DNA of 64,000 bases, taken from assembly GCA_039000515.1 (NCBI GenBank), contig JBCFYV010011164.1, positions 31,702,933 to 31,766,932 of the forward strand, written 5' to 3'. This document shows, in pieces, positions 12,069 through 22,960 of this stretch. The notes under the pieces were generated by a model. The model had not been told where the DNA came from and did not search any database. It worked only from the letters and a program-made list of their open reading frames with translations. Position numbers and translations under genes: made by a program. Positions within the stretch are counted from its first letter, which is position 1, and the number at the start of each line of letters is the position of its first letter. This DNA comes from Timema cristinae. Taxonomy: Eukaryota; Arthropoda; Insecta; Phasmatodea; Timematidae.

Positions 12069-12203
12069 GTTAGCAGTGCTAACAGAGCTGCTCTCAACCT
12101 ACCCAACGGTAGTGAAGCTCACAAACTTTTCTCCTCTACTGCAACTAATCGGAGAGTTGCAGAACACATGTGAGGAGGTCACAGTTATGGGCCATATATG
12201 TCG
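12069..12203 (+). CDS. ATM: ATM exon 5
   Basis: 135 bases, phase 2 to 2, acceptor ttctaag and donor gtaagt. After completing the tryptophan codon it encodes LAVLTELLSTYPTVV, NFSPLLQLIGELQ and ends MGHIC plus a split arginine codon. Corresponds to human LQIATQLISKYPASLP and SPLLMILSQL. No start codon of its own, so simple ORF searches miss it. Confidence 0.9.
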
Positions 12204-12217
12204 GTAAGTACACTTCC

Positions 12218-14510
12218 GATAGTTGTTGTTATTATTATTATTATTTAATTGATTTACTAAACATTCATCCACACCATACTCTCTAAGAACATTCCATAAC
12301 TTACTCCTATTCACATGATTCCAGATCAACAAATGTACAGTACACTTTCTTCCTTAGTGCCATACATTACTCAATCGGTTGTTGCAATGCAACTACAGTC
12401 AACTCTCGACTCTACGACCTTTCACGGTTCCCTGGAAAAGGGTCGTTATTTCGAAGGGGTCGTTATTGGAATTTTAACAGATTTTGTTCCACCCCTGACC
12501 TTCATACGAAAAAATTGCATTTTTTAGACAACAAATAGCGTGGGTCATCAAAAATCGTTCACAAAAGCCAACCAAAAATGTAACCAAATCAAAATAACAA
12601 TGTTAAACAATAGCATGGGTCGTCAAAAATTGTTCACAAAATCAAACCAAAATAGTAACCAAATCGAGAATTGAAATAACAATGGCAAAAGCAAGCCTGG
12701 CGCGTGATGTAGCGGCAGTCGCACGCGGGGAAACATTGTCTTGCTTGTGGGAGGGGGTGGACAGAGTCACTACAAATGCTATTGGCTGGCATTGATTGAA
12801 GGTGGTGTCTATTTTTAATACCATACCCAACCCCAGTATTACTAGTAATAACAGCGCTTTTCGCAAAGATATAAATTTGCAATGCAGCGACCTAAATAAA
12901 TGCAACAAACACATTTTACAGCCGATTTCCTTAAACTTTCAGCCTTTTTTCCCACATTTTTCACGGTTCCCCAAAAAAGGGTCGTTAATTCGAGAGGGAC
13001 GCTATTCCCGGGGTCATAGAATCGAGAGTTGACTGTATCTGGTCTGGGAAACCTCTACATGACATGAAACCACATTGCACACCCCTAATCTTGTCTGCAA
13101 TTTTTCCATGCACTCTCTCAATTAAGACTCTCCCAAAAATGTATCCTTGAATACTCAACAAACAAACTGCCTTTATTTCTTACATTCACTCATTCTGCCT
13201 TTGTCTTTGAACAAAGGAACAATGACAACATTCTTCCAGTCATTAGGAACATTCAAAATCCCAGTGCACACACAATGAACACCTCTCACAATCTGGCAAG
13301 CAGTACCATGCCCCCACACTTAAGAATTTAACTTGTGATCCCATCATTTAACACTTTTGTAGCTTTTAACTCCCAAACCTCTTCATTTCTTTCACTCGTC
13401 ATAACATTTTCCCTATTTTCTGCTACTTTCTCTCTGTTTTTGCCATACAATTGCCCAAATCTCTCCCTCCATCGCTCTTTTATACTATTTTTATTACAGA
13501 TCATCTCACTATGTTTATTCAGAATGCCATAGTTCTTTCTTGCACTCCTTGTTTCATTCTCTTTACCTACTTCTAGAACTGCTTCTTATTTCCTTCAAAA
13601 TCATTCTGCATTCTTTCTCCTTCTTTTAATCTTATATGCTTCTTACTCTCCTTTACTACTTTCTTTGCACTCATCATTTTCTTTTTGTATGTGTCCTACA
13701 ACTGCTTAAGTTCTCTTTCACTTTTCACAGCAATCATTTGTTTAAATGCTTCTTTCTTTTCACTCACAACTTCTTTCACCTGTTCATTCCATAATCCATC
13801 TCTTTTTAATTTTCCCACCATCGCATATCCACACACATCTTTCGTGCACTCAATTATGGTCTCTTTTATTTTGTTCCAAGCACTTTCTATATAATTAGCT
13901 TATTTTGAAATTCCATACATGTTCTTGTAGAGTTAATTTTTTGCATATCAATCTTTCATATTGCATTCTCACTCTTTTATCCAGAAATTTTTCCACTTTC
14001 ATTCTTGCTTAATACTCTTTCAATGCTTCTTCACAAAATTCTTACCTAATTCAACTACTGAGATCACTAGGAAATGATCTGTTCCACATTCAGCTTCAGA
14101 CACAACCCAAGTATTCTTTGCTAAACTTTTAAGTCTCTCATCATACATCACAAAATAAATCATAGTTCTCAATAGCCCCTTTTCCATGTATACAAGTGAA
14201 TATCTTTGTCATTAAACCATTCATCCACACTAGACCACAGTACCAGGCTACCATCACTCGTTATCAAGAAATATTTCCCTTTCTGCTTTGTTTCACATAC
14301 ACACAGAACATCAATTTTGCTTCCAAACATTTCCTCTGACAGTTCATTGTCTTTATCATACACTCCTCTCACATCCCACATTCCCATAGTTCATGTTTTC
14401 ACCAGCTTGTCAACAGATGGGCCCTTCACTTTTAACTTCTGTTGCCCATAATAGCTTTGGTCATCCGGGGCCAAAATTGTACAGTCTTCTTCTAGTTACT
14501 AGTCTTTATC
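12218..14510 (-). mobile_element. LINE family B (RTE-like), decayed, EN and RT parts
   Basis: Read on the minus strand it starts near 14400 with an APE-type endonuclease N-terminus (WDVRGVYDKDNELSEEMF, KIDVLCVCETKQKG). It ends near 12240 with the reverse-transcriptase segment VNRSKLWNVLREYGVDECLV. Order EN then RT is that of non-LTR retrotransposons. Many stops and frame breaks, and a pogo-type MITE interrupts it at 12396-13035. The RT segment is the last part present, so the 3' end is missing. Confidence 0.8.
12396..13035. mobile_element. pogo/Tigger-type MITE, 640 bp
   Basis: Ends are inverted: CAGTCAACTCTCGACTCTAC at the left and the complement CAGTCAACTCTCGATTCTAT at the right. Flanked by TA on both sides. 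Contains two tandem ~70-bp segments (near 12528 and 12604, with ATAGCGTGGGTCATCAAAAA-type starts) and subterminal TTCACGGTTCCC motifs in both halves. No transposase. Confidence 0.88.
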
Positions 14511-14649
14511 ATACTCACACCAATGATAGTATTCGCTACTTGCGATAAAGAATTCTGTACCAATCAGTGCTGGCAAATTTTAGCCAATGAACCACAAGTA
14601 CAACCGTTGCTCTTTCTTACTCTGACTGTGCTTGAACTGTTCCTACAAA
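14511..14649. other. Unassigned spacer
   Basis: Short sequence between LINE B and the family E repeat. Nothing recognised. Confidence 0.4.
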
Positions 14650-14998
14650 CCATTATCCTACAATAGACAGTACCTTGCCGGCCAGTATATTGTTGTCTGT
14701 ATCACTACCACTAGGAGGTAAGGCATTGAACTGACACACCAGTAGTAATAACAAAGTGGTGGGGTCAACAGATTTTTCTTAAGCGTTAAAAATTCGTAGC
14801 ACGGCTTCCTTCGGAGGCAAAGTAAAGCCATCAGTCTCATGTTGGTTGTGGCATGTAAAATAACCCTGGAAGTTATGTGAAAATACCTTTCCCGGCAAAA
14901 TTGATAAGTCCTTTCGCTCTCGTCATATATAGTCTTGTGTGCTGATATAATCATTCAGTTCAGAAAGTGCACGTTAAATACCCCAAATAAATAAAATA
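14650..14998 (+). repeat. Family E repeat, longer copy
   Basis: Shares GTTGTGGCATGTAAAATAAC, ACCTTTCCCGGCAAAAT and GTCTTGTGTGCTG with the copy at 29382-29520. Ends with an AAATAA-type tail, which suggests a retroposed SINE. I cannot see a clear tRNA promoter. Confidence 0.55.
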
Positions 14999-15028
14999 AA
15001 TAAATAACATAGTGGTAACCCTGTAGAG

Positions 15029-15790
15029 CAGTGGTTTCAAAACCCAGCGTTGCAACCCAAATAAGGGCTGAAGGATGTTCCTGAGCATCACGGGAAGATC
15101 TTGAAGAAAAAAAATCACCAAAAGTAACTACTCAAAAACAAGCCCATTCTCACTCTTGAAGTTGTATAAGCTTTTTTTTTTTTTCTCTTCTGACAATATA
15201 TCAAACCTCTCTGAACAAGGATTTTTAGTCTTGTAATAATGATCAAGACTAAAATAAGGAATTGCCTGTATCTTCAGAATGATTTTCAGTTTTCACTGTA
15301 CTCTGTACATCAACATATCACTCACACTCAAAGAGCTCACCTACAAAATGAAGCAGCATCACATTTATCACTGAAAAAATGTTTTTGTCATATTCATTGG
15401 ACAATATTGTGTAATTTTCTATTTGTAAGATTACTAAAAGTAATTAAATATAACTAAACTATAACTAAAAATAAATTGTTATCACTTTGATAACAATTTA
15501 TCAATACAAAATCAAAACTCAAGCTTCCCTAAGAATGAAACAGAATTATATTAGCCACTGAAATAATATGTTTCTGTCACTTTTTGAGCATTGCGATAAA
15601 GTCACTAATTTGTGTTTTAATTTAAAAAGTTAGTGAAAATTAACTATATGTTTGTTATTTTAATTAATTCAATTAAGTTCATTAATAAACACTAATATGA
15701 AAATAAAAGGCAATTGAAATGGCACTTTGGGTCAACAGGCTGGAAAAATGTTATATCTATGGTCGCTATAAAAAAAGTTTGGAAACACTG
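15029..15790. mobile_element. hAT-type MITE, 762 bp
   Basis: Inverted ends: CAGTGGTTTCAAAACC and, reversed, CAGTGTTTCCAAAC. Flanking 8-mers CTGTAGAG and ATGTAGAA agree at six of eight bases and fit the hAT duplication pattern (T at 2, A at 7). AT-rich interior without transposase. Confidence 0.82.
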
Positions 15791-15889
15791 ATGTAGAAAA
15801 ATTATTACAACCAGACTCAGTGCCTTTATCTTACCCACGGTCTGGAAATTAAAGTGTCAGCGTATTCCTTACTTTGTGGCTGGTTTCAG

Positions 15890-15988
15890 ATGTTGCATTG
15901 CCCTGCTTAAAGTGGAGAAGATGCTTGACACTCACTTGATACCAGATGTGACTCCTCTGTGGGGAAAAGTCTGGGAAACTGTCCTGAG
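15890..15988 (+). CDS. ATM: ATM exon 6
   Basis: 99 bases, phase 2 to 2, acceptor gtttcag and donor gtatga. Encodes CCIALLKVEKMLDTH and LWGKVWETVL with split arginine codons at both ends. Parallels human CLTEVALCQDK and LLKLWNKIWCITF. It lies 100 bases downstream of a hAT-type MITE. Confidence 0.88.
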
Positions 15989-16082
15989 GTATGATCTCAA
16001 ATTCGCATGTAATAATTTTCTTATCTCTTATAATTCAAATAAAGTGTGCTGTAAAAGCTACTAAAGGTTTGCTGAATAGCTT

Positions 16083-16195
16083 TTAAGGCAACAAAATTAA
16101 CAAATCCTTAAATTGAAAAATAACACCTGTATACGGGAATCAAACCCAGAACTTTTTGATTAATGTGCCAATGCTCTAACCACATAGCTCTCCAG
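16083..16195 (-). mobile_element. SINE family D, minus copy
   Basis: On the minus strand: tRNA-like head with B-box-like GGGTTTGATTCCC, followed by GGTGTTATTTTTCAA. Shares head and body start with the plus copies at 16.4 and 16.7 kb. Confidence 0.7.
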
Positions 16196-16379
16196 GAATG
16201 TGCAGGGTCATTATTTACTCTTATTTCAAAGTAGAGTCTTTGAGGAACGTGGGGAAATCACCAACTACATATGTATTATCAATTAAGCTCACAAGCTCTC
16301 AGATAATGCAGACATCTTCGACTCGGGAGGGCTTTATGCTGCCAATAGTACAATGACAACTGTACACACGCGCATATCA

Positions 16380-16560
16380 TGATGCATGGATAGTTCAGTG
16401 GCTAGAGCATTGGTATACTAAGCCAAAGGTTCGAGTTTGAATCCCGTTTCCAGGTGTAATTTTTCATTTTAAAGAATATTATATTTAGATGCGGTTATAA
16501 TTGTAATTAACAAATATATAATAGCTTGGCTATTTAATCCACTATGATATGCACATTCAA
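16380..16560 (+). mobile_element. SINE family D, plus copy 1
   Basis: A box TAGTTCAGTGGCTAGAGC and B-box-like GAGTTTGAATCCC, then GGTGTAATTTTTCA, TTATAATTGTAATTAACAAA and GCTTGGCTATTTAATCCA. Too diverged to be a functional tRNA gene. Confidence 0.75.
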
Positions 16561-16728
16561 ACAGTTATTGTACTATTGTTATTATAAAGCCTTCTCTAGT
16601 CAAAGATGGCTGTGTTATCTGTTAGCTCCTGATCTTAATTGCTCATGCATGTATAGCCAATGATTTCTGCACATCCATCACAGACACTGCCTTAAAATAT
16701 GAGTAGAGAATAACCCTGACCACAGGAC

Positions 16729-16905
16729 AGCTCTTGGATAGCTCGATGGTTAGACCATTGGCTTACTAAAAAAAGTTTCCAAGTTTGATTCCCATGTTCA
16801 GGTGTTATTTTTCAAATATAATAAAGAATATGATATTTAGCTGTGGCTATTACTGTAATTAACAAAAATATGTCATCTTGGCTATTTATTCCATCAAAAT
16901 TAACA
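16729..16905 (+). mobile_element. SINE family D, plus copy 2
   Basis: Head TAGCTCGATGGTTAGACC and AAGTTTGATTCCC, body GGTGTTATTTTTCAAA, end GGCTATTTATTCCA. The flanks of this copy (CCCTGACCACAGGACAGCTC) appear inverted beside the minus copy at 16186-16230. Confidence 0.75.
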
Positions 16906-17503
16906 ATATTAACAACAGCAAATGTAACAATATTGTAATTGTTCCTTTTTTATGTTCCTATTTATGTGTTCTATCATGCTTTGCCAATTTTGTTTAAAAA
17001 TCAAATGGCCCAATGGCTAAATAATTTTATTCGTCCAATATTGTTGTGTGGTTAGATTTCTTATGTGTTTATAATATTTAGAGAACATTGTGAAAAAAAG
17101 GTTAGAAATAGGTAAGAGAAGTATAATAGAAACAAAAAATGTTGGAATAACCTGTAGGTAATGTAAAATGTTTAAAAATAAGATGGCCCAATGACTAAAT
17201 AATTTTACCAATTAGCTTTACCAATTTTGATTTTCTCCCTTTGGTTTTATGGTTTCTTCATTTATGAAGTTATGTTGCATGTTTCTTCTCCCTCTTGAAG
17301 ATTTTCAATAAATTGAATCTAGATCAAGGGATTGAGCAATAGCAATTTGATTTTATTCTAAGAGACCGCCGCCATTATCTCTCTGTCTACTAGTAACACT
17401 GTAAAGTATGATCGGTATTACTCTTTTGTCGGTTTATATCCCTCTATACTTTACTTTCTTAAATGTATACATTAAAACAATTATAAAAACCTGTGTTTGG
17501 TAG
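16906..17503. other. Intron 6, 3' part
   Basis: Contains two direct copies of a ~30-bp block, ATGGCCCAATGGCTAAATAA near 17005 and ATGGCCCAATGACTAAATAA near 17182. Otherwise nothing recognised. Confidence 0.5.
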
Positions 17504-17997
17504 GACTGTGGGTCTGAATCAGTGTGAGGAAGGTAGCCACCAGCTACTACAAGCGATGCTAGTCCATGGCAAGTTCACATCTCCTAACCCCCTTCTTCTC
17601 ACCTACCTATCTAACGCTATCAAGCTGTCGCCGCCAAGCGCATGCACACTTGATATGCTGTGCCACCTCTGCGACGTGCCCGACACAGTCTCTGGCAACC
17701 CGCAACCCGTCAAGTTGGCACTTCTGGATTGGCTGTTGCCTAGAAGGGAAGAGGCAAGCCTGGGGAATGACAAGTTGGCGACGCTGTGTCCGCGGATAGT
17801 GGCCAGGACGCTGGTGCGACTAGTGGTGGAAGTGCTCCCCAAAGCGCGAGGTAGAAAGGGAAGTGAATTTCACCGTTGACGACCTTGACCTTGTCACAAG
17901 TATTGAAGAAAGCTATGTGGATACTACCTTTGAAGGAGGACTTTTGGTAAAAGACCCAAATTGTGCTGTTGAAAAAAAGACTGAAAAATATTTACAG
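17504..17997 (+). CDS. ATM: ATM exon 7, with one-base frame break
   Basis: Largest ATM exon here (494 bases), acceptor tggtag and donor gtaatc. The first part encodes TVGLNQCEEGSHQLLQAMLV through LVRLVVEVLP; the same frame then hits a stop at 17876. Similarity continues one frame over from about 17850, as EVNFTVDDLDLV and YVDTTFEG, matching human EELSFSEVEELF and LQTTFDKMDF. Treating the CCCC run at 17837-17840 as CCC restores one frame from phase 2 to phase 0. The exon is notably GC-richer than its introns. Either an assembly insertion or a real lesion. Confidence 0.88.
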
Positions 17998-18154
17998 GTA
18001 ATCTTTTGACAAATTGAAAATTGATCTTTCTGAGAAATATTTTATCAGTATGAAAAATAAAGACCTATTAACAAAAGCCATAAGTCCAAAGTATTAGAAC
18101 TTTTGTGTTTCAATGTGTGTGGGACTTTACTGTACAAATACTATTTATTGGTGG

Positions 18155-18780
18155 TATATCATCATCATCATCATCATCATTCTCAGCCTGTGGCTGGGTC
18201 AGTTTAGTAAAATGCCTCTATTCTTCCACCACTTTTCCTCCTTTAATTTCTTCCATTCGTCTCCTCTCACTTGAACACTTTCTGTTATCTGATCCTCCCG
18301 TCTCTTTCTTGACCTCCCTTGCGATCTTTTTCCTACACTTCATTTCCAAAATTTTCTTCGGCATCCTCTCTTTTTCCATGCTCATGCCATCTCAGTCTTG
18401 CTTCATCTTTTATCTTATGTACTCCCTGTATCCCTACTCTTTCCCAGCTGACTTTATTCCTAATCTTGTTTCTCGTGAGAGCGCTAACATGCTCCTCACA
18501 ATCTTAACTCCCATGGCCTTCACTTTCCTTGTCTCTCTTACAGTCATTGTCCATGTTTCTCCTGCATATGTGACAATGGGTACAAAGTACACCTGTACAG
18601 TACTTCCTTACACTTCAAGGAGACTTCTCTTCTCCATACCAGGTCTCTTACACACTTATAAACAACTTTCCCTGCTGTCCTCTTCTCATCAAATCCTCTC
18701 TACTTCCACCTTTCTCCTCAATCACTCTTCCAAGATATTTTACTTTCTGTACTTTTGGTGGTATAATCTCAACATATTAT
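18155..18780 (-). mobile_element. LINE family A, 3' fragment
   Basis: (ATC)n, then the minus-strand terminus CACAGGCTGAGAATG, then about 600 bp homologous to the C-terminal part of LINE A (compare 33.7-34.3 kb). The 225-residue plus-strand ORF here is an antisense reading. Confidence 0.75.
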
Positions 18781-18859
18781 AGGACAATTTTAACAACCAG
18801 ATCCAGGCCATTATTTTAACACTTAACTGGATGCAGGAATGTTATAAATAGTAAATTTA

Positions 18860-19415
18860 TTTTATAATAATGGAAATTGATAAAAATAAAGAAAAAGGAT
18901 AAATAAACTAATATGTGTAAATTGAATGAAGAAAGCCCACTTAGAGAAAGAGAAAAAAAAGTGGGAAGAATCCACTGCACAAAGGGGACATATTTATTTC
19001 TATCTTATATAGTATAAATAGTCAAATACACATTTAAATGCCTATTTTAAAACACATTGAGTTATATTTTGGTAATGTTGCCTTTATCAAACAAAAAGAG
19101 AAGAGGGGATATACTTTACCCAAACAATTAATTTTGAAGGTGACCTGGTGGTCTAGGGGTAAGCTGTCAGACTTCTATGCTGGCGGACGGGGTTCAATCC
19201 TCGGTCCCGGCAAAGATTTATCTGATTTCCAAACCCTTCTTCACCTCTGACAAGACATCTTGTGAATGTGGGGAATGCCAGGCCTCCACCGTGGTTCGGA
19301 TTCCACGTTAAACTGTAGGTCCTTCATTTCATCTCACAATCACCCTACCATTACATATTAGCGTAAGTGCGTATAACCCAAACAGGTAGTAAGACGCGGT
19401 GCTAATAATAATAAT

Positions 19416-19465
<50 letters not shown>

Positions 19466-19790
19466 CAATAACAACAATAACAATAATAATAATAATAATA
19501 ATAAATTAATTTTGAATTCAAAATGGGGTGATTCACTATTCATTACTTCTTCTCTTTTTGTTTGATAAAGGCAACATTACCAAAATATAACTCAATGTGT
19601 TTTAAAATCGGCATATAAATGTGTATTTGACTATTTATACTATATAAGATAGAAGAAAAAAAAAGATGCATTGGATTCTTCCCACATTTTTTCTCTTTAC
19701 CTAGGTGGGCTTTCTTCATTAAATCTACACTTATTAGTTTATATTTTCTTTTTCTTTATTTTTATTACTTTCCATTATTATGAAATTATT
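18860..19790. mobile_element. Fold-back element with ~265-bp arms, split by a SINE
   Basis: Left arm 18860-19128 and right arm about 19515-19785 are inverted copies. Matching landmarks include ATAATGGAAA/TTTCCATTAT, GAAGAAAGCCCAC/GTGGGCTTTCTTC, GTGGGAAGAATCC/GGATTCTTCCCAC and GTAATGTTGCCTTTATCAAA in both orientations. SINE A sits at the centre. Family G-like bases lie just upstream (18790-18850). Type of transposition is unknown. Confidence 0.85.
19139..19503 (+). mobile_element. SINE family A (full length)
   Basis: Head GTGACCTGGTGGTCTAGGGG and B box GGGTTCAATCC, conserved body, tail GGTAGTAAGACGCGGTGCTA followed by ~90 bases of TAA-type repeats. A perfect 13-bp target duplication, AATTAATTTTGAA, lies at 19126-19138 and 19504-19516. 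Confidence 0.93.
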
Positions 19791-20073
19791 TATCCATTGG
19801 GACATCTCATTGTTAAACATAATGACTACATTGTCAGTGTCTAGTAATATTAAGGTAATATCAGTTTTACATAACAGACACCTGCTTCTTCTTTGTGTTG
19901 TAAATGCAAACAGTCTGTAATAATATAGCAAAGATGTTATTACTCTCAGTTCTTTTGTATATAGTTAGTTGCACATCAGTGTTTTGGAACTAACATTTGA
20001 AATAAAAACACACCTACTTACTAAAAGAAGTATTGAAACTAGTTCAGTAGGAGCTGGAGTCCTCACGAGAGTT

Positions 20074-21040
20074 TGCTCTTGCACCAGGTCGATGTAGAGC
20101 TAGACCACCACTCTTGCACCAGGTCGATGTAGAGCTAGACCACCACTCTTGCACCAGGTCGATGTAGAGCTAGACCACCACTCTTGCACCAGTTAAATTT
20201 AGAGCTAGACCACCACTCTTGCACCAGTTAAATTTAGAGCTAGACCACCACTCTTGCACCAGGTCGATGTAGAGCTAGACCACCACTCTTGCACCAGGTC
20301 GATGTAGAGCTAGACCACCACTCTTGCACCAGTTAAATTTAGAGCTAGACCACCACTCTTGCACCAGGTCGATGTAGAGCTAGACCACCACTCTTGCACC
20401 AGTTAAATGTAGAGCTAGACCACCACTCTTGCACCAGTTAAATGTAGAGCTAGACCACCACTCTTGCACCAGTTAAATTTAGAGCTAGACCACCACTCTT
20501 GCACCAGTTAAATGTAGAGCTAGACCACCACTCTTGCACCAGTTAAATGTAGAGCTAGACCCCACTCTTGCACCAGTTAAATTAGAGCTAGACCACCACT
20601 CTTGCACCAGTTAAATGTAGAGCTAGACCACCACTCTTGCACCAGTTAAATGTAGAGCTAGACCACCACTCTTGCACCAGTTAAATTTAGAGCTAGACCA
20701 CCACTCTTGCACCATTAAATTAGACTAGACCACTACTCTTGCACCAGTTAAATTTAGAGCTAGACCACCACCTTGCACCAGTTAAATGTAGAGCTAGACC
20801 ACCACTCTTGCACCAGTTAAATTTAGAGCTAGACCACCACTCTTGCACCAGTTAAATTTAGAGCTAGACCACCACTCTTGCACCAGTTAAATTTAGAGCT
20901 AGACCACCACTCTTGCACCAGTTAAATTTAGAGCTAGACCACCACTCTTGCACCAGTTAAATTTAGAGCTAGACCACCACTCTTGCACCAGTTAAATGTA
21001 GAGCTAGACCACCACTCTTGCACCAGTTAAATGTTGAGTG
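20074..21040. repeat. 35-bp minisatellite, about 28 units
   Basis: Unit CACTCTTGCACCAGTTAAAT plus TTAGAGCTAGACCAC. Two main variants: GTCGATGT units occur only among the first nine, TTAAATTT/TTAAATGT fill the rest. A few units carry short deletions (near 20561, 20582, 20714-20725, 20771). No long open frame results because 35 is not a multiple of three. Confidence 0.95.
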
Positions 21041-21274
21041 GTTCAGTGGTCTACACTGATGTATATTTAAAATTGATTATTTAAATAATTTTTAAAAATA
21101 TATTCATAACAAAACTCTTAAATCTTAAATTTTCTCTGATAGTAACCAAAAAATTAATTATGATTCAATTGAATGTTCATAATGAAAGTTTATATATATA
21201 ACTTATATAAAAATGTTTAGGAGGCAAGATTTAGTTGTTTTTTTAAACGCCATTATTCCATGTAAAATCTGGAT

Positions 21275-21690
21275 TGCAGCTGTTCACTTACCGCTGGTCT
21301 CTTACTATTTGATACCATCTTGCCCTAAGCTATTGGTTTTCTAGAAACCCTACAAAGAGATAACTTTCTATATCTTGTTTTATCAAAGCCCCATGCTATC
21401 TTCCTTTCATTAACCAACTCAGTTGCTGATCATGACATTTCAGTAGCCATTTGCTCTTTGTTATGTTTTTCTCCCAATTCCCTCTACTCTTCACCTCCAA
21501 ACCCTCAAACTTCCTTGGCACAAAACACATCCCAACAAGTAATGAGAAGAGGTAACTTTGAGTCATTTATTACCAGACACAATTCAAGCCAAATAAATAA
21601 TATTTTTTTTAAGGAGTTAGAAATTGCAAACACCCATAAATCTTTCATGCCCGCTATTGAGTTGATCTCAAGCTTGTGTTGAATGGATAG
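21275..21690. repeat. Family F repeat, copy 1
   Basis: Shares CAGCTGTTCACTTACCGCTG-like start, CCCTACAAAGAGATAAC, ACCTCCAAACCCTCAAACTT and CCCATAAATCTTT with copies at 22.1-22.5, 35.1-35.5 and 52.2-52.4 kb. Non-coding; class unknown. Confidence 0.6.
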
Positions 21691-21925
21691 ATAATTATTT
21701 TAATACATATCAAAAATGTTTTAAACTTGTTTTCAAATAGTTAGAAAAATCATACAATAGTAAATTATAGAATAAACTTTTAAATATACTGTAAAAGTAA
21801 CAGAAACACTAATTTTGATACAATTCAACATATTCTAGAGTACAGCTACTCACTTGGTGCAGGCCTTCTACCAGAAAAGTTAGAGCATTAATGATTTTTT
21901 TTTAAGATGAGCATAATTGTATTAT

Positions 21926-22006
21926 ATTTGGAAGAAGGTATAGGAAAGGAAACTATATGTTTATATGTTTCTATCCACCTTTCCTAGACCTTCTTTCAAA
22001 TATAAT
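21926..22006. repeat. Family H palindrome (short fold-back)
   Basis: TATTTGGAAGAAGGTATAGG and AGACCTTCTTTCAAATATA face each other as near-perfect inverted arms of about 35 bp. Arms recur as single or paired copies at 23.0, 35.5, 49.5 and 57.5-57.9 kb. Confidence 0.75.
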
Positions 22007-22075
22007 ACAGTTACCTCATAAAACGAAAAGAGATTTTCTTTATATAGATACATTAAGATGAACATAGTACACTTT

Positions 22076-22530
22076 TTGCATTGAGCTGTTCTTGATACTA
22101 TCTTGCATTTAGCTTATTTGTGTTTCAATAGCCCTACAAAGAGATGCCTTTCCTAATTATTTTTTATTTACTCTTCATACATTCCTCTAAGCAACAAGCC
22201 GTTTACTCACTTGGTGATCTTGACACTCCAATGACTATTTGCACATTACCTTCTTAGTTGGGTTATTCTCATTTTACCCTTCCCCCTCTTTCCCCATTCC
22301 CCTCTAAACCACATCCCCAACAAGTAGAGAGAAGAGTAAACAATAAGTCATTCATCAACAGACACACCCTGCCGAGCATATTAACAGCCTTTTTCAAGAA
22401 TATCAAAATTATGAGCCCATAAATTTGTTGATCCTTGTCTCGAGTAATTATTTTAGGTTTGGCTCGAAACTCTGAATATTCACAGATCTCTAGTAAAAAT
22501 ATTGAAATTTTTATTTGTCTCCGGGTATAG
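22076..22530. repeat. Family F repeat, copy 2
   Basis: Contains GAGCTGTTCTTGATACTATC, GCCCTACAAAGAGATGCC, CCCCAACAAGTAGAGAGAAG and GAGCCCATAAATTTGTTGA. Ends with a CTCGAG/GGCTCGAAACTC stretch also found in copy 4 (52.4 kb). Confidence 0.6.
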
Positions 22531-22739
22531 TCCAAATATTTGATTCAGTTTCAATTTGAATTGAAAAAGTGTACTTAGCACACCCCCGATATTTTATAAT
22601 GCTTTGCCGGACTTCCTTCTACACTGTCACTTTCATATTGTGTTCCTATACCCTGGATACATACCAGTACATCCTCACAGCCTTTATAGCTTGTTCAATG
22701 TTTGTACAAACAATAAAACATGTTGTGAATGCACTCTAG

Positions 22740-22960
22740 GTGTCGGCAGCACAAGTGAACCAAGAAGCCCTAGAGAGGTTGGAAGAACTACTTAGGAGAG
22801 ACTCGACCCTTCTCGAAGACAGGGCTCTGATGCCGCCCGGCCAGAGCGAGAAGTTGTCGGCACTTCTAGCTCTAATAACGCACTTGTCACTGCTCATCAA
22901 CGTGATGTCCTTCATGGTATCCTGGGGTATCATCCAGAGACAAGACCTGCCAACGCACAG
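22740..22960 (+). CDS. ATM: ATM exon 8
   Basis: 221 bases, phase 0 in and phase 2 out, acceptor actctag and donor gtcatt. Encodes VSAAQVNQEALERLEELLRR, then LITHLSLLINVMSFMV, ending QDLPTH. Corresponds to human HQNLKESLDRCLLGL and LLVGVLGCYCYMG. An alternative donor (gtatcc after 22917) would also keep frame with exon 9 but shortens the conserved region, so the later donor is preferred. Confidence 0.82.

Noticed and set aside
16380..16450. True tRNA genes (also 4190-4255, 33.3 kb, 45.9 kb)
   Set aside because: Boxes A and B are visible but the cloverleaf is broken and each is followed by a SINE body; these are tRNA-derived SINEs.
17603..17842. Antisense ORFs over ATM exons (also 22736-23146, 49702-49929, 52438-52623, 56327-56527)
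   Set aside because: Shadows of GC-richer exons; the plus strand carries conserved ATM and splice sites.
18105..18782. 225-residue plus-strand ORF
   Set aside because: Antisense reading of a decayed LINE A 3' end; Ser/Leu/Phe-rich composition comes from the pyrimidine-rich strand.
20074..21040. CRISPR-like array
   Set aside because: Direct head-to-tail units without unique spacers in a eukaryotic intron; a minisatellite.
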